Positions 1-10,689 of a DNA stretch of 43,257 nucleotides are shown one piece after another. The notes beneath the pieces are model-generated. The model was not told the DNA's origin and did not search any database. It was given only the letters and a program-made list of their open reading frames with translations. This stretch comes from CAZWDO01 sp964632485 [NCBI: uncultured bacterium] (GTDB lineage Bacteria > JAGOEH01). The translations under genes were made by a program, and so were the position numbers. Positions within the stretch are counted from its first letter, which is position 1. Each line of letters opens with the position of its first letter. The stretch is from NCBI GenBank assembly GCA_964632485.1, contig CAZWDO010000027.1:1-43257 (forward strand), written 5' to 3'.

Positions 1-90
1 AAATATCGAAAAATGATTTTTAGCTTGTAAGTCATTGAATTATAAGCTGATATGAAATTTTTTAAAATTTATCTTGGACAGTAGTGCAAA

Positions 91-1410
91 TTAAATAATA
101 ATTCCAATGATACAGGCCGTCAACCAGGAAGCGATAGCGCCGCCGAACATCGCTTTCAAACCGATTGCCGCCAGATCGCTTCGTCGTTCAGGGGCGAGAG
201 CGCTGATTCCACCGATTTGGATTGCGATTGAACTAAAATTTGCAAATCCGCATAGCGCATAAGTGGCAATCGTAAAGGTTCTGGGTTCTAAGGTTGATTT
301 CAATCCGACAAGATCAACATAGGCAATCAATTCATTGATACTAATTTTTGTTCCCAACAATTGGGCAAAGTGGGCGGCATCTTTCCATGAAACGCCCATT
401 AATAAAGCTAGAGGACGTAAAATAAAGCCAAAAATACTCGCCAAACTTAAGTTGAACTGAAAATTGAATTGATAGAAAGTAATCCAGTTTAAAAGTTCGT
501 CCAGATGGCCTAAAAAGAAATTGAACATAGCAATTAAAGCGATAAAAGCCAGGAGCATGGCGCCAACGTTTAAAGCCAGGCCCAAACCGTCCTTAGCTCC
601 CAAGGCTGCGGCGTCCAATACATTGGCAGTCGAGTGTTCAGCTTTAATATGAACTTGTCCGGCAGTAGCAGCGTGTTCCGTCTCAGGGAACATGATTTTA
701 GCGATCATCAACGCGGCGGGAGCAGACATTACACTTGCCGACAACAAATGACCCGCTTCCACTCCAAAACGGACATAAGCGGCCATCACTCCCCCGGCAA
801 TAGTGGCAAATCCACCTACCATAATCGCCATCAACTCAGATTGAGTTGCATCCTTAATAAAAGGCTTGATCAATAACGGCGCTTCCGTTTGTCCCACAAA
901 AATATTCGAGGCGCATGACAGCGATTCCACTCCACTGGTTTTCAATGTTTTTGCCATAACCCAGGCAATCCGTTCTACAATCCACTGCATGATACCCAGA
1001 TGATAAAGTATTGAAATAAATGCCGAGAAAAAAATAATAGTGGGAAGAATATGAATCGCAAAGACAATCCCAATATCAACATAGGAACCGGTACTGGCAT
1101 CAATTAACTGGTAGGGACCGCCCGCTCCCAGATTCTCGACAATTTCACGGGTTGTGTAGTAGTATTTTCCAAAAAGAAATGATGCGCCGGCATCCGTAAA
1201 ACTCAACAACCTATTCACCAGGAGATTGCCAAACATAAACAAGGCCCGCCCTAATTCAGTTTTCAAAATCAATAGGGCAAAAGTCAATTGCAAACCAAAA
1301 CCCCAACTGACAATAGACCAACGTATTCGTCTACGGTTGTTAGAAAAGAGAAAAGCAATACCTAATAAAACCAAAATGCCTGCTACGCTCATAAATCGTT
1401 GTCCAATCAT
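91..1410 (-). CDS. Concentrative nucleoside transporter (CNT/NupC family)
   Basis: This is an inner-membrane nucleoside symporter of about 439 residues, the normal length for bacterial CNT proteins. The sequence is almost entirely hydrophobic helices. The CNT signature GQTEAPLLIKPF lies near residue 172, followed by the gate segment MAIMVGGFATIAGG, and the C-terminal half contains the conserved ALCGFANFSSIAIQ stretch. Family knowledge says such proteins import nucleosides driven by Na+ or H+; which ion or nucleoside is used cannot be read here. The ATG at 1410 has a good ribosome-binding site (AGGAG, 7-8 nt upstream). A promoter lies at 1463-1491, just past the end of the small gene upstream, so it is probably transcribed on its own. 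No clear terminator is seen after the stop at 91. Confidence 0.95.
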   Translation of the reverse strand: MIGQRFMSVAGILVLLGIAFLFSNNRRRIRWSIVSWGFGLQLTFALLILKTELGRALFMFGNLLVNRLLSFTDAGASFLFGKYYYTTREIVENLGAGGPYQLIDASTGSYVDIGIVFAIHILPTIIFFSAFISILYHLGIMQWIVERIAWVMAKTLKTSGVESLSCASNIFVGQTEAPLLIKPFIKDATQSELMAIMVGGFATIAGGVMAAYVRFGVEAGHLLSASVMSAPAALMIAKIMFPETEHAATAGQVHIKAEHSTANVLDAAALGAKDGLGLALNVGAMLLAFIALIAMFNFFLGHLDELLNWITFYQFNFQFNLSLASIFGFILRPLALLMGVSWKDAAHFAQLLGTKISINELIAYVDLVGLKSTLEPRTFTIATYALCGFANFSSIAIQIGGISALAPERRSDLAAIGLKAMFGGAIASWLTACIIGIII

Positions 1411-1462
1411 TACTTACTCCTCTGAAACAATAATACGCATTAACCTGTTTTCAACACATCTC

Positions 1463-1491
1463 AATATAATCAGCAAATGAATCTGGGTCAA
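1463..1491 (-). promoter_or_regulatory. Sigma70-type promoter for the CNT transporter
   Basis: Read on the minus strand, TTGACC (1491-1486) and TATATT (1468-1463) are separated by exactly 17 bp. The predicted start of transcription is near 1456, leaving a leader of about 45 nt that contains the AGGAG site of the transporter gene. Confidence 0.65.
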
Positions 1492-1525
1492 GATATTTTT
1501 TTCAATGCCCTTTTGATTTTCCCCG

Positions 1526-1723
1526 TCAATCCACATGATTATTTTGAAAAACAAAATGCTGGGATGGTTCCGCATCATCCGTAGTTAATGGAATATGATG
1601 CTCCTCGACTATTTTTTTAATCTCTCTGAATTGTTTAATAAATAGATAATTACGATCGGTCAATGGGACTTTTGGGGGCATTTGATGCGCCACCTTGGCA
1701 ATGGCTTCATCAAAATCCTGCAT
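1526..1723 (-). CDS. Small hypothetical protein, 65 aa
   Basis: I do not recognise a family. The 65-residue product is soluble and rich in charged residues (MQDFDEAIAKVAHQMPPK at the N-terminus), with a probable helix around residues 25-42 and no signal peptide or membrane segment. Support for a real gene is contextual. There is an in-frame TAA two codons before the ATG at 1723, fixing the start. A GAGGT ribosome-binding site precedes it, and a near-consensus promoter lies at 1782-1810. It is divergent from obg and precedes the nucleoside transporter. The ATG is overlapped by a short out-of-frame upstream ORF (1710-1775). No function is proposed. Confidence 0.6.
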   Translation of the reverse strand: MQDFDEAIAKVAHQMPPKVPLTDRNYLFIKQFREIKKIVEEHHIPLTTDDAEPSQHFVFQNNHVD

Positions 1724-1775
1724 GGTTTACCTCAGTTTTGTATCTTTGGGTTGAATTTGACGGTACCTTTTTCAT
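1710..1775 (-). CDS. Possible 21-codon leaderless upstream ORF
   Basis: The ATG at 1775 lies exactly 6 nt after the TATATT box of the promoter at 1782-1810, so the transcript could begin at or next to this codon. The ORF begins MKKVPSNS, runs 21 codons, and ends in TGA at 1710, overlapping the first codons of the 65-residue gene in another frame. There is no ribosome-binding site. It could be a translated leader that tunes the downstream gene, or a chance ORF. Confidence 0.25.
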   Translation of the reverse strand: MKKVPSNSTQRYKTEVNHAGF

Positions 1776-1781
1776 GATATA

Positions 1782-1810
1782 AATATAAGCAACGATAAAT
1801 AAATTGTCAA
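1782..1810 (-). promoter_or_regulatory. Near-consensus promoter for the 65-aa gene
   Basis: On the minus strand TTGACA (1810-1805) and TATATT (1787-1782) are spaced by 17 bp. The -35 box is a perfect consensus. It lies back to back with the obg promoter, the two -35 boxes being about 25 bp apart. Confidence 0.75.
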
Positions 1811-1835
1811 ATCTATTATTTTTTTAATTTTTTTA

Positions 1836-4187
<2,352 letters not shown>

Positions 4188-4207
4188 TCCCCAGTCGGAG
4201 GTTCTTT

Positions 4208-4996
4208 ATGTTTCGTTCTATCAGTTTTTTATTAATGGTCTTTTTTATTTACTGCTCAACCGTCCCAATTACCGGACGCAGACAACTTAATATTATTCCA
4301 ACACAAACACTTTTGTCAATGAGTCTTCAGGAGTATCAGAGTTTTATGCAAAGCAATCGCGTATCAACGAATCAAAGCCAACAGAATATGGTACGTCAGG
4401 TAGGCGGCAGACTTCAGGCAGCAGTTGAACGTTATTTTCGTGAAAATAAAATGGGTGGGGAATTGAAAAATTTCAGATGGGAATTTAACCTGGTTGAGAA
4501 TTCTGAAGTGAATGCCTGGTGTATGCCGGGCGGTAAGGTTGTTGTTTACACGGGGATATTATCCTTGACAGAAGATGAAACGGGTTTAGCAGTAGTTATG
4601 GGACATGAAATCGCGCATGCCGTGGCGAAACACGGCAATGAACGCATGAGCCAGGGGTTGCTTACCCAACTGGGGGGAATGGCGCTGGAAGTGGCTCTGC
4701 AATCAAAACCCCAGGAAACACGGCAACTCTGGATGGCTGCTTTCGGTTTGGGCGCCCAAGTGGGCATGCTGCTACCCTTTAGTCGACTCCATGAGTATGA
4801 AGCAGATGAACTCGGAACCATTTTTATGGCGATGGCCAGTTATAATCCGCAACGCGCAATCAGTTTCTGGGAAAAAATGAGCCAATTGGGTGGATCTAAT
4901 CCCCCCGAGTTTATTAGCACCCACCCTTCTGATAGCAAACGAGTTGCCAATTTAAAAAAAATGATGCCTAAAATTCAAAAATACTATCGGCCCTGA
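4208..4996 (+). CDS. M48-family zinc metalloprotease, probable exported/lipoprotein (LoiP/YcaL-like)
   Basis: This is a predicted periplasmic zinc endopeptidase of the kind that clears misfolded envelope proteins. The zinc site HEIAH is at residues 133-137 and the downstream ligand motif EYEADE at about 196-201. The N-terminus is a short hydrophobic signal ending in a cysteine at residue 16, followed by VPITGRRQLN, the arrangement usual in M48 lipoproteins ('C..NPVTGR.QL'). The residues before the cysteine (IY) fit the lipobox poorly, so lipidation is likely but not certain. The length of 262 residues is normal. A GGAGG site 7 nt upstream supports the ATG. It lies between a symporter and a methyltransferase, probably in the obg transcript. 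Confidence 0.92.
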   Translation: MFRSISFLLMVFFIYCSTVPITGRRQLNIIPTQTLLSMSLQEYQSFMQSNRVSTNQSQQNMVRQVGGRLQAAVERYFRENKMGGELKNFRWEFNLVENSEVNAWCMPGGKVVVYTGILSLTEDETGLAVVMGHEIAHAVAKHGNERMSQGLLTQLGGMALEVALQSKPQETRQLWMAAFGLGAQVGMLLPFSRLHEYEADELGTIFMAMASYNPQRAISFWEKMSQLGGSNPPEFISTHPSDSKRVANLKKMMPKIQKYYRP

Positions 4997-5036
4997 ACCG
5001 GCAAATCTAATTTAAAACTTTACCCGGGAAGAAACA

Positions 5037-5819
5037 ATGAATCGAATTCAGACGTTACGAGAAAAATTTAAATATTTAGACTGGAACACAGCCTGGAATT
5101 ATTTCAAAATCTCCCCATCACTTTGGCAGGCGATGTTTCCCAAACGAAAATGGGCTTATTTAGGTAATTCTTTAGAAAAAATTTTTTCTAAAGAATCGCT
5201 TCTCATGTTAAACTTACTATTGCCAGCCCGTTTTACCGATGAGTTGAAAGAAAAAAACTACTCCTTTCATTCAGATCATCCCCTATTACTTTATTTTTTT
5301 GTTCGGTACTATCAGCCGGAAATCATGATTGAGACAGGTGTCGCCCGGGGGGCTTCCTCCGCTTTCATTTTGTTGGCCATGCAAGAAAATAATAAAGGCA
5401 AACTTTACTCGATCGATTTGCCTCCCCAGCAAGCGGCGATTCAAAAAGAAGATTTCAATAATGGGTGTTCTTTCTATGAATTGAAAGATGGCCAGGGCCA
5501 CTGGATAAATGGCAACCTGATTGGCGATCTTGTCCCCGGCTGGCTTAAAAACCGCTGGAGTTTAATTCTGGGTCATGCCGAACTTGAGCTTCCTAAACTG
5601 ATCTCCCGCTTAAATCAAATTGATATTTTCTATCATGACAGCCTTCATACAGAATCGCACATGCAATTTGAATTCCAAACCGCCTGGCCGGTCATTCGAG
5701 CGGGGGGATTTCTGCTTTCCCATGATGTGTTTTGGAACAATGCGTTTTATAATTTCGCCCATGAACAGAATATTAAACCGATAATCCATCGTAGTCTGGG
5801 AATTTTACCCAAAACATAG
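5037..5819 (+). CDS. Class I SAM-dependent methyltransferase (Methyltransf_24-like)
   Basis: This 260-residue cytoplasmic protein has a C-terminal Rossmann methyltransferase domain. The SAM-binding loop is ETGVARGASS near residue 99, with the acidic strand end LYSIDLPP about 30 residues later. The segment IDIFYHDSLHTESHM and the final GGFLLSHDVFWN match the Methyltransf_24/CmcI-type pattern, in which Asp and His residues may bind a metal. The N-terminal ~75 residues are helical and not recognised. Members act on O-linked positions of sugars, lipids or secondary metabolites; the acceptor here is unknown. It is last in the obg-led run and meets the TIM-barrel gene tail to tail. No hairpin terminator is seen in the 56-bp gap. 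Confidence 0.8.
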   Translation: MNRIQTLREKFKYLDWNTAWNYFKISPSLWQAMFPKRKWAYLGNSLEKIFSKESLLMLNLLLPARFTDELKEKNYSFHSDHPLLLYFFVRYYQPEIMIETGVARGASSAFILLAMQENNKGKLYSIDLPPQQAAIQKEDFNNGCSFYELKDGQGHWINGNLIGDLVPGWLKNRWSLILGHAELELPKLISRLNQIDIFYHDSLHTESHMQFEFQTAWPVIRAGGFLLSHDVFWNNAFYNFAHEQNIKPIIHRSLGILPKT

Positions 5820-5875
5820 TCAACCATTTTTCCCATCTTTACAAATGCGCAATTTCCCCACAATTATCAGTCATA

Positions 5876-6772
5876 TCAATCTAACCAGCCTCTTAAAATT
5901 TTCAAATCCTCTATATCCAGGTCCACAATTTCCAGGGTAAAACGCTCAACACCTCGTTCCCGCATATAACGCGTTAATGGCGCCAGATTTTGTCTGCTAG
6001 GAGTATATAAATGGGTATGTGAATCGAATAGCCGGGTGGGATTCTCGTCGGGCGCCATTAAATTATGGTTGATATGCGCGCCATGGATTTTCATCCGCTC
6101 GATCAATATCCGACCCCATTCATAAAAGTCAAATTTATGAAGAATCGCCGAACACCAAAAATGACCCAGATCAAACCAAAAATCGGTCAGCAATTCCAAA
6201 ATGACTTCCGGATGCTGCATAGCGCTGCCAATACCCACAAAATCATTTTCCAGCGCAATAATCAATTCAGGATAACTTTGTTTTAATAAGCTAAAATTAT
6301 GAATAAAGTTTTCTTTCCCCTGTTGGTATTCCTCCGTCTCACGATATGCCGGATGCATGATAAATGAACCTTCCAAACTCAGATGAGGTGAAATATGGGC
6401 AATCATATTCCTGCGATACTCCCGCATATTGTGTGGCAACGGTTCATTAACTAAGAAAAAACCGTGAAAAAAAAAGAGTGATGTAGGAACTCGAGCTAAA
6501 AAATCAACTGCCTGCCGGGCAATTCGTTGAATAAACTCCCCGTCCGTCATGGCCAGATTGAGAAAATATGGCGATAAAACTGGGGAATGAACGCTAATAG
6601 GAAAATCTTTGCATAACGGCATGATTAATTCTAAAAGACGCGCATCGATCGAATTATGAATCTGGATTCCAAGCGTATAATCTGTTCCTTTTAGATACTC
6701 TTGAGCCGCTTTAATTTTTTCAAGATAAGTATCGGGTTTTAAACCCATCGTGCTATATTCAATAATAATCAT
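5876..6772 (-). CDS. TIM-barrel protein, sugar isomerase / endonuclease IV-like
   Basis: The 298-residue protein fits the xylose-isomerase-like TIM-barrel fold (AP endonuclease family 2). It has strands ending in metal-ligand candidates: PISVHSPV, IALENDF, WFDLGHFW, IHGAHINHN and FTLEIVD near the C-terminus. Such proteins isomerise or epimerise sugars, or cleave abasic DNA; the sequence does not decide which. The start is the ATG at 6772 (MIIIEYSTMGLK), which has a strong AAGGGGG site 7 nt upstream. A longer reading from 6838 would run into the preceding gene and adds a spurious hydrophobic segment. It is the last gene of the YgiQ-glycosyltransferase operon, starting 16 nt after the glycosyltransferase stop, so a carbohydrate role is plausible. 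Confidence 0.75.
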   Translation of the reverse strand: MIIIEYSTMGLKPDTYLEKIKAAQEYLKGTDYTLGIQIHNSIDARLLELIMPLCKDFPISVHSPVLSPYFLNLAMTDGEFIQRIARQAVDFLARVPTSLFFFHGFFLVNEPLPHNMREYRRNMIAHISPHLSLEGSFIMHPAYRETEEYQQGKENFIHNFSLLKQSYPELIIALENDFVGIGSAMQHPEVILELLTDFWFDLGHFWCSAILHKFDFYEWGRILIERMKIHGAHINHNLMAPDENPTRLFDSHTHLYTPSRQNLAPLTRYMRERGVERFTLEIVDLDIEDLKILRGWLD

Positions 6773-6788
6773 TTTATACCCCCTTAGG

Positions 6789-8183
6789 TTAAAAATCAAA
6801 ATTAGCGGTAAAATCAGAAGAAGACGGATAAGACGCAAAATGTCGCAGATAATTATAATATAAATGCGATGACAAATCAGAATAAGAGGTTCTATCCGCC
6901 TTGGCCTCCCGCATCAATTCATGGAACAATTTTTCGGTATTAATAATTTGTCTTTCCAATGTAAACATACTGGTAAATTTTTGATACCCGGCATTAGCCA
7001 TTTCTAACCGCCGTTCTTTTTGATTAATTAAAATCTCCAGATAAACCAGAAAAGCATTCAAATTGATTTGCAGTTTTTGGGCGTATTCAAAAATGCGACC
7101 GTGATCATAAGCAGAACGGAAAACGCTCAACCACTCATGCTCGGTCACTGCAGCGCTATCCCAGGCGGTAGGGACCCTGAATCCTGTAATGCCATGATCA
7201 ACAATATCTTTATAGCCATTCCAGTCAGTTACAATGACCGGCAACCGGGATGCCATCGCTTCGATCACTGTGATACCGAAGGATTCCTGCAGATTATCAC
7301 TCAACGATATAAAAATATCGGCTGACTGATAAATATCGCGTTTAATCGTATCTGGATAATTGGTAACGAATTTGATTCGATTAATTAAAGGAGTACCGCT
7401 CAACTGGCTCATAATCCGGCTTTGCATCTGCTTATTCGGATCTGAACCCGCTAACAGCAAATATAAATCAACGTGGGGAAAATGGGTAAGGGCTTGTAAA
7501 AAAAACGTGATGACTCGATGATAATCCATCTTACTGGTATCACTCAACCGCGCATTGGATAACAGAATGATACCTTTTTCAGGCAAATTTAACTTTTGTC
7601 TGGCTTGAAGTTGCGGACACTCTGCAAATTCTTCTGCCTCGATCCCAGGATGGATGACTGTCAGATGTCCCCGGTAAGTGATCCCATGTACAGATTCAAG
7701 ATCGCTCAGATAGGATTTAATGGCTCCTAACGACGCATTTGATAAAAAAATCAACGCATCATAGGGACGTCCACCTTGTTCAAGCAAACAAATATTCATA
7801 AGGTCCCGCAAGTGCGCATTCGTGGCAATCGTATAAAAAGGCCGGATTAAAGGAAGAGAATAGGGCTGTAAGTGTCGCCGCAATATGGATTGCTGGTCAA
7901 CGACTGCATAATCACAATAAAAAATATCGTAGGGAGTAATCTCCCCGGGGGAGAATTCCTGAAGCGCACGCACTTTTAACCGGGGATATTTTTGTCCGAC
8001 TAAAGCCAACCTCTCAGATGAAACCTCATTTTGCGCATTAAAATCCAACACAGTATGGTATTCATCGAACGTACCGTATCGAAGAAGCCCTTTGGCAAAA
8101 TTTTCCATGGCTATATAGGCTCCAAGAAGAGGTTTGGGTAAAAAAAGGTAACGGAATCCGTTCAGGCTGATGAATCGTTTCAC
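6789..8183 (-). CDS. Glycosyltransferase family 4 (GT-B fold)
   Basis: This 464-residue protein looks like a retaining GT4 glycosyltransferase that uses nucleotide sugars. The C-terminal Rossmann domain carries the EX7E motif, ESFGITVIE, with the two glutamates at residues 300 and 308. IFISLSDNLQ precedes it and PVIVTDWNGYKDIV follows, where the donor would bind. The N-terminal half (residues 1-180) is the acceptor domain and is less conserved. There is no membrane segment, so it would be cytoplasmic or peripheral. Its ATG overlaps the ygiQ stop by 4 nt, implying translational coupling. The substrate is unknown, and no other polysaccharide genes surround it, which argues against a classical LPS or capsule locus. 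Confidence 0.88.
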   Translation of the reverse strand: MKRFISLNGFRYLFLPKPLLGAYIAMENFAKGLLRYGTFDEYHTVLDFNAQNEVSSERLALVGQKYPRLKVRALQEFSPGEITPYDIFYCDYAVVDQQSILRRHLQPYSLPLIRPFYTIATNAHLRDLMNICLLEQGGRPYDALIFLSNASLGAIKSYLSDLESVHGITYRGHLTVIHPGIEAEEFAECPQLQARQKLNLPEKGIILLSNARLSDTSKMDYHRVITFFLQALTHFPHVDLYLLLAGSDPNKQMQSRIMSQLSGTPLINRIKFVTNYPDTIKRDIYQSADIFISLSDNLQESFGITVIEAMASRLPVIVTDWNGYKDIVDHGITGFRVPTAWDSAAVTEHEWLSVFRSAYDHGRIFEYAQKLQINLNAFLVYLEILINQKERRLEMANAGYQKFTSMFTLERQIINTEKLFHELMREAKADRTSYSDLSSHLYYNYLRHFASYPSSSDFTANFDF

Positions 8184-9871
8184 GGTTGACTCCTGTAAGC
8201 TTTGCGCTGTTTTAAATATAAAATAGAATCGCGTTGATCCCGTTTTTCGCTTTCTTTTTTTGCCACATAGAGTGGACGTCCGGAGTTGGGTTCTTTTTCA
8301 GCCACATACATAGCTGTTGCCAATGTCATGGGAATAGGTAAAAATGCCTGTACTTGTTGGGGCTGAAACTTCCATTTACGTAAAAAATTGACAACGGCCT
8401 GCATATCCTGGTTGCGGCAACCGGGAAACCCGGACATAAAATAGGGAATGAGATATTGATTTAAACTAAATCGCCGATTAATCCGTTCAAACTCTCGTAT
8501 AAACTCAAATAATGTATCAGCCGGTGGTTTATGCATTAAATCCAACACAGAATCAACGACATGTTCCGGAGCGAATTTTAATTGTCCGCTAATATGATAG
8601 CGGATTAATTCCTCAAAGTAGGATTCATCAGTCAAATCCCAACGAATACCCGAATTAACAAAGGCTTTACGGATACCCGGAAGCGCGCGTACTGTACGGT
8701 AAAGCCCAATTAGTGGCTGATTATCAAACGGAAAATGCGGGCAGTGATGAGGGTGGAGACAGGAATACCGATTACAATGAGAACAGATTTCAGGTCGGGA
8801 ATATGTTAATTGATACACATTAGCCGTAGGAGCTCCCAAATCCTTGATAATTCCTTTAAAATCTGATTGTTGGCGATATTGAAATATTTCCCGGGCGATA
8901 CTGTCGATGCTACGAGACTGAACAATACGCCCCTGGTGCATATTCAGCGCGCAAAAACTACACCCCCCAGGACAACCACGACTGATGGTAATCGAAAACT
9001 GAATCATATCAAAGGCTGAAATTGATTTTTTATAAGAGGGATGCGGCAAATATCGATAAGGAAGATCATAAATCGCATCCAGTTCTTCTGTCGTCAATGG
9101 CGGTCGGGAAGGATTAATGACAACCCACCGGTTTTCGCTGGCCTGTAGGACCGGCTGATCACTATTTAACCACTTTAAATAGTTTTGCGTCATTTCCAGT
9201 ATTCGGTCTGGACTTTCCTGTAACGAATTATAGTCAATTAATTGATGATAGGGGGGTTGAGGTAAATCCTCCCGTCGAGTCGCTACCCAGGCAATACCTT
9301 TTACTGCGCGGTAATCCCGACCCGTATCATAACATCGCGCAATCTCCAGCGACGCATATTCTCCCATACCATATACTAAAATATCGGCTTTTGCATCCAA
9401 CAAAATTGAGTGTTTTATCCGTTCCGACCAAAAATCATAATGCGCCAGGCGCCTCAAACTGGCCTCAATACCTCCAATCACCAGGTTGATTCCTTTATAA
9501 ATGCGGCGTAATGCCTGGCAATAGGATATGACAGCATAATCGGGCCTGCTGCCGGCAGAATTTCCCGGAGTATAGGCATCATCGTGCCTCAGTCGCTTGA
9601 AAGATGTATAGTGGCAAACCATGGAATCCATATTCCCGCCAGTGACCGCAAAGAATAAACGGGGAGGTCCAAAAACCTGAAAATCCTCATCCTTCATGGG
9701 CTGGCTGATGATTCCAACTCGAAATCCACCGGAAATCAGAAAACGGCCGATAACAGCCGCGCCAAAAGACGGATGATCCACATAGGCATCCCCCGTCACA
9801 AGAACGATATCCAATTCTGACCATCTCCATTGTCTGACTTCCTCCCGATTCATGGGAATAAATAAATTCAT
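8180..9871 (-). CDS. ygiQ: YgiQ-family (UPF0313) radical SAM protein
   Basis: This is a radical SAM enzyme of the YgiQ/UPF0313 family, whose reaction is unknown. The CxxxCxxC cluster motif is at Cys300, Cys304 and Cys307 within ISRGCPGGCSFCAL. The N-terminal ~280 residues hold the family-specific cobalamin-like domain, including VIGGIEASLRRLAHYDFWS. A second cysteine/histidine patch, CSHCNRYSCLHPHHCPH near residues 355-371, could bind metal. At 563 residues it is a little shorter than E. coli YgiQ, lacking much of the charged C-terminal tail. A GGAGAGGA ribosome-binding site precedes the ATG at 9871. It heads a three-gene minus-strand operon and is divergent from the receiver-protein gene. 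Confidence 0.93.
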   Translation of the reverse strand: MNLFIPMNREEVRQWRWSELDIVLVTGDAYVDHPSFGAAVIGRFLISGGFRVGIISQPMKDEDFQVFGPPRLFFAVTGGNMDSMVCHYTSFKRLRHDDAYTPGNSAGSRPDYAVISYCQALRRIYKGINLVIGGIEASLRRLAHYDFWSERIKHSILLDAKADILVYGMGEYASLEIARCYDTGRDYRAVKGIAWVATRREDLPQPPYHQLIDYNSLQESPDRILEMTQNYLKWLNSDQPVLQASENRWVVINPSRPPLTTEELDAIYDLPYRYLPHPSYKKSISAFDMIQFSITISRGCPGGCSFCALNMHQGRIVQSRSIDSIAREIFQYRQQSDFKGIIKDLGAPTANVYQLTYSRPEICSHCNRYSCLHPHHCPHFPFDNQPLIGLYRTVRALPGIRKAFVNSGIRWDLTDESYFEELIRYHISGQLKFAPEHVVDSVLDLMHKPPADTLFEFIREFERINRRFSLNQYLIPYFMSGFPGCRNQDMQAVVNFLRKWKFQPQQVQAFLPIPMTLATAMYVAEKEPNSGRPLYVAKKESEKRDQRDSILYLKQRKAYRSQP

Positions 9872-9953
9872 TGATCCTCTCCGGTTAAAATCTCTTCCTT
9901 GTTCAGAATTTATATAAAACTATAGAAAAGTCAAGAAAAAAACAAAATAAATA

Positions 9954-9982
9954 TTGACTTATTTGGCTTTTTTGCTTATTTA
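9954..9982 (+). promoter_or_regulatory. Promoter for the receiver-like/DUF4197 pair
   Basis: TTGACT (9954-9959), a 17-bp spacer and TATTTA (9977-9982) precede the gene at 10064. The predicted leader is about 75 nt and contains a strong AAGGAGG site just before the ATG. Confidence 0.5.
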
Positions 9983-10063
9983 TTTAAGTAATGAGAGTCT
10001 GTTTCAAAAAAGTCTAATTATGATTAAATCCAGTCAACAAGGTGATAAATTTAAGGAGGAGCC

Positions 10064-10684
10064 ATGAGTAAACAAACCATACTATTGATTGAATCCAGCG
10101 ATTCTGTGCGTAAAATTATCATTATGGCGTGCAAAAAAAAACAGGAATTGGTGGGTAATCTTTTTATACTGCAATCGCCAGCGGATCTTCCTGCCATGAT
10201 TGAACGGCAAAACATCGATATTATTTTCTCTAATATCGAATTTACCGGATTTCAGGATTTTTATGTGCCGCAATTCCTCAAAGAAAAAAAAGATAAAACC
10301 CCCGTATATTTGATTACCAGCAGTCCGCTTAACGAAATGATCACACAAGTGGCGTTTCATAGCGGCGCGAAAGGGATCATTCAACCCCTGAAAAGTCTGG
10401 CTCTTCTTTTCGACGTGATTGAAAAAATTCTCAATCATCAGGTGGATCAAAGTTTTTTTGTTCCGGAACAAAAAAATCAGTTAGATAAAGTCCAGGATTC
10501 CCAGATACTAAGTGAACACCTTGAAAAAAATTACCAGGATGTCAGCCGCCAAGTCATGGAATTAAATGAAATGGTTATTTCACTCATGATTGAACTCAAT
10601 CTTGAAAAAGAAAAAGTGTCATTTTGGGAAAACCAGATCAAATCGTATATTAATCTTTTTAACAAAACTCCTTATAAAGGATAA
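10064..10684 (+). CDS. Pseudo-receiver (CheY-like) protein with coiled-coil tail
   Basis: Residues 5-125 follow the CheY receiver fold: ILLIESSDSVRKII, then IDIIFSNIEF, YLITSS, and GAKGIIQPLK. The key catalytic residues are changed. The phospho-acceptor Asp is Asn57, one of the two acidic pocket residues is Ser11 (Glu10 remains), and the conserved Lys before Pro is Gln107. It is therefore unlikely to be phosphorylated normally and may act as a constitutive scaffold. Residues ~140-200 are charged and heptad-like, probably a coiled coil for dimerisation. There is no DNA-binding output domain. A strong AAGGAGG site supports the start. It ends 5 nt before the DUF4197 lipoprotein gene, so the two are co-expressed. 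No histidine kinase lies nearby. Confidence 0.8.
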   Translation: MSKQTILLIESSDSVRKIIIMACKKKQELVGNLFILQSPADLPAMIERQNIDIIFSNIEFTGFQDFYVPQFLKEKKDKTPVYLITSSPLNEMITQVAFHSGAKGIIQPLKSLALLFDVIEKILNHQVDQSFFVPEQKNQLDKVQDSQILSEHLEKNYQDVSRQVMELNEMVISLMIELNLEKEKVSFWENQIKSYINLFNKTPYKG

Positions 10685-10689
10685 TCATC

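Noticed and set aside
22-48. AGCTTGTAA / TTATAAGCT inverted repeat as a terminator for the CNT gene
   Set aside because: On the minus strand one pair is A-C and no T-tract follows, so it does not work as an intrinsic terminator.
6773-6838. Longer N-terminus of the TIM-barrel protein with a signal-like segment
   Set aside because: The extension overlaps the glycosyltransferase gene, and the ATG at 6772 has a strong ribosome-binding site.
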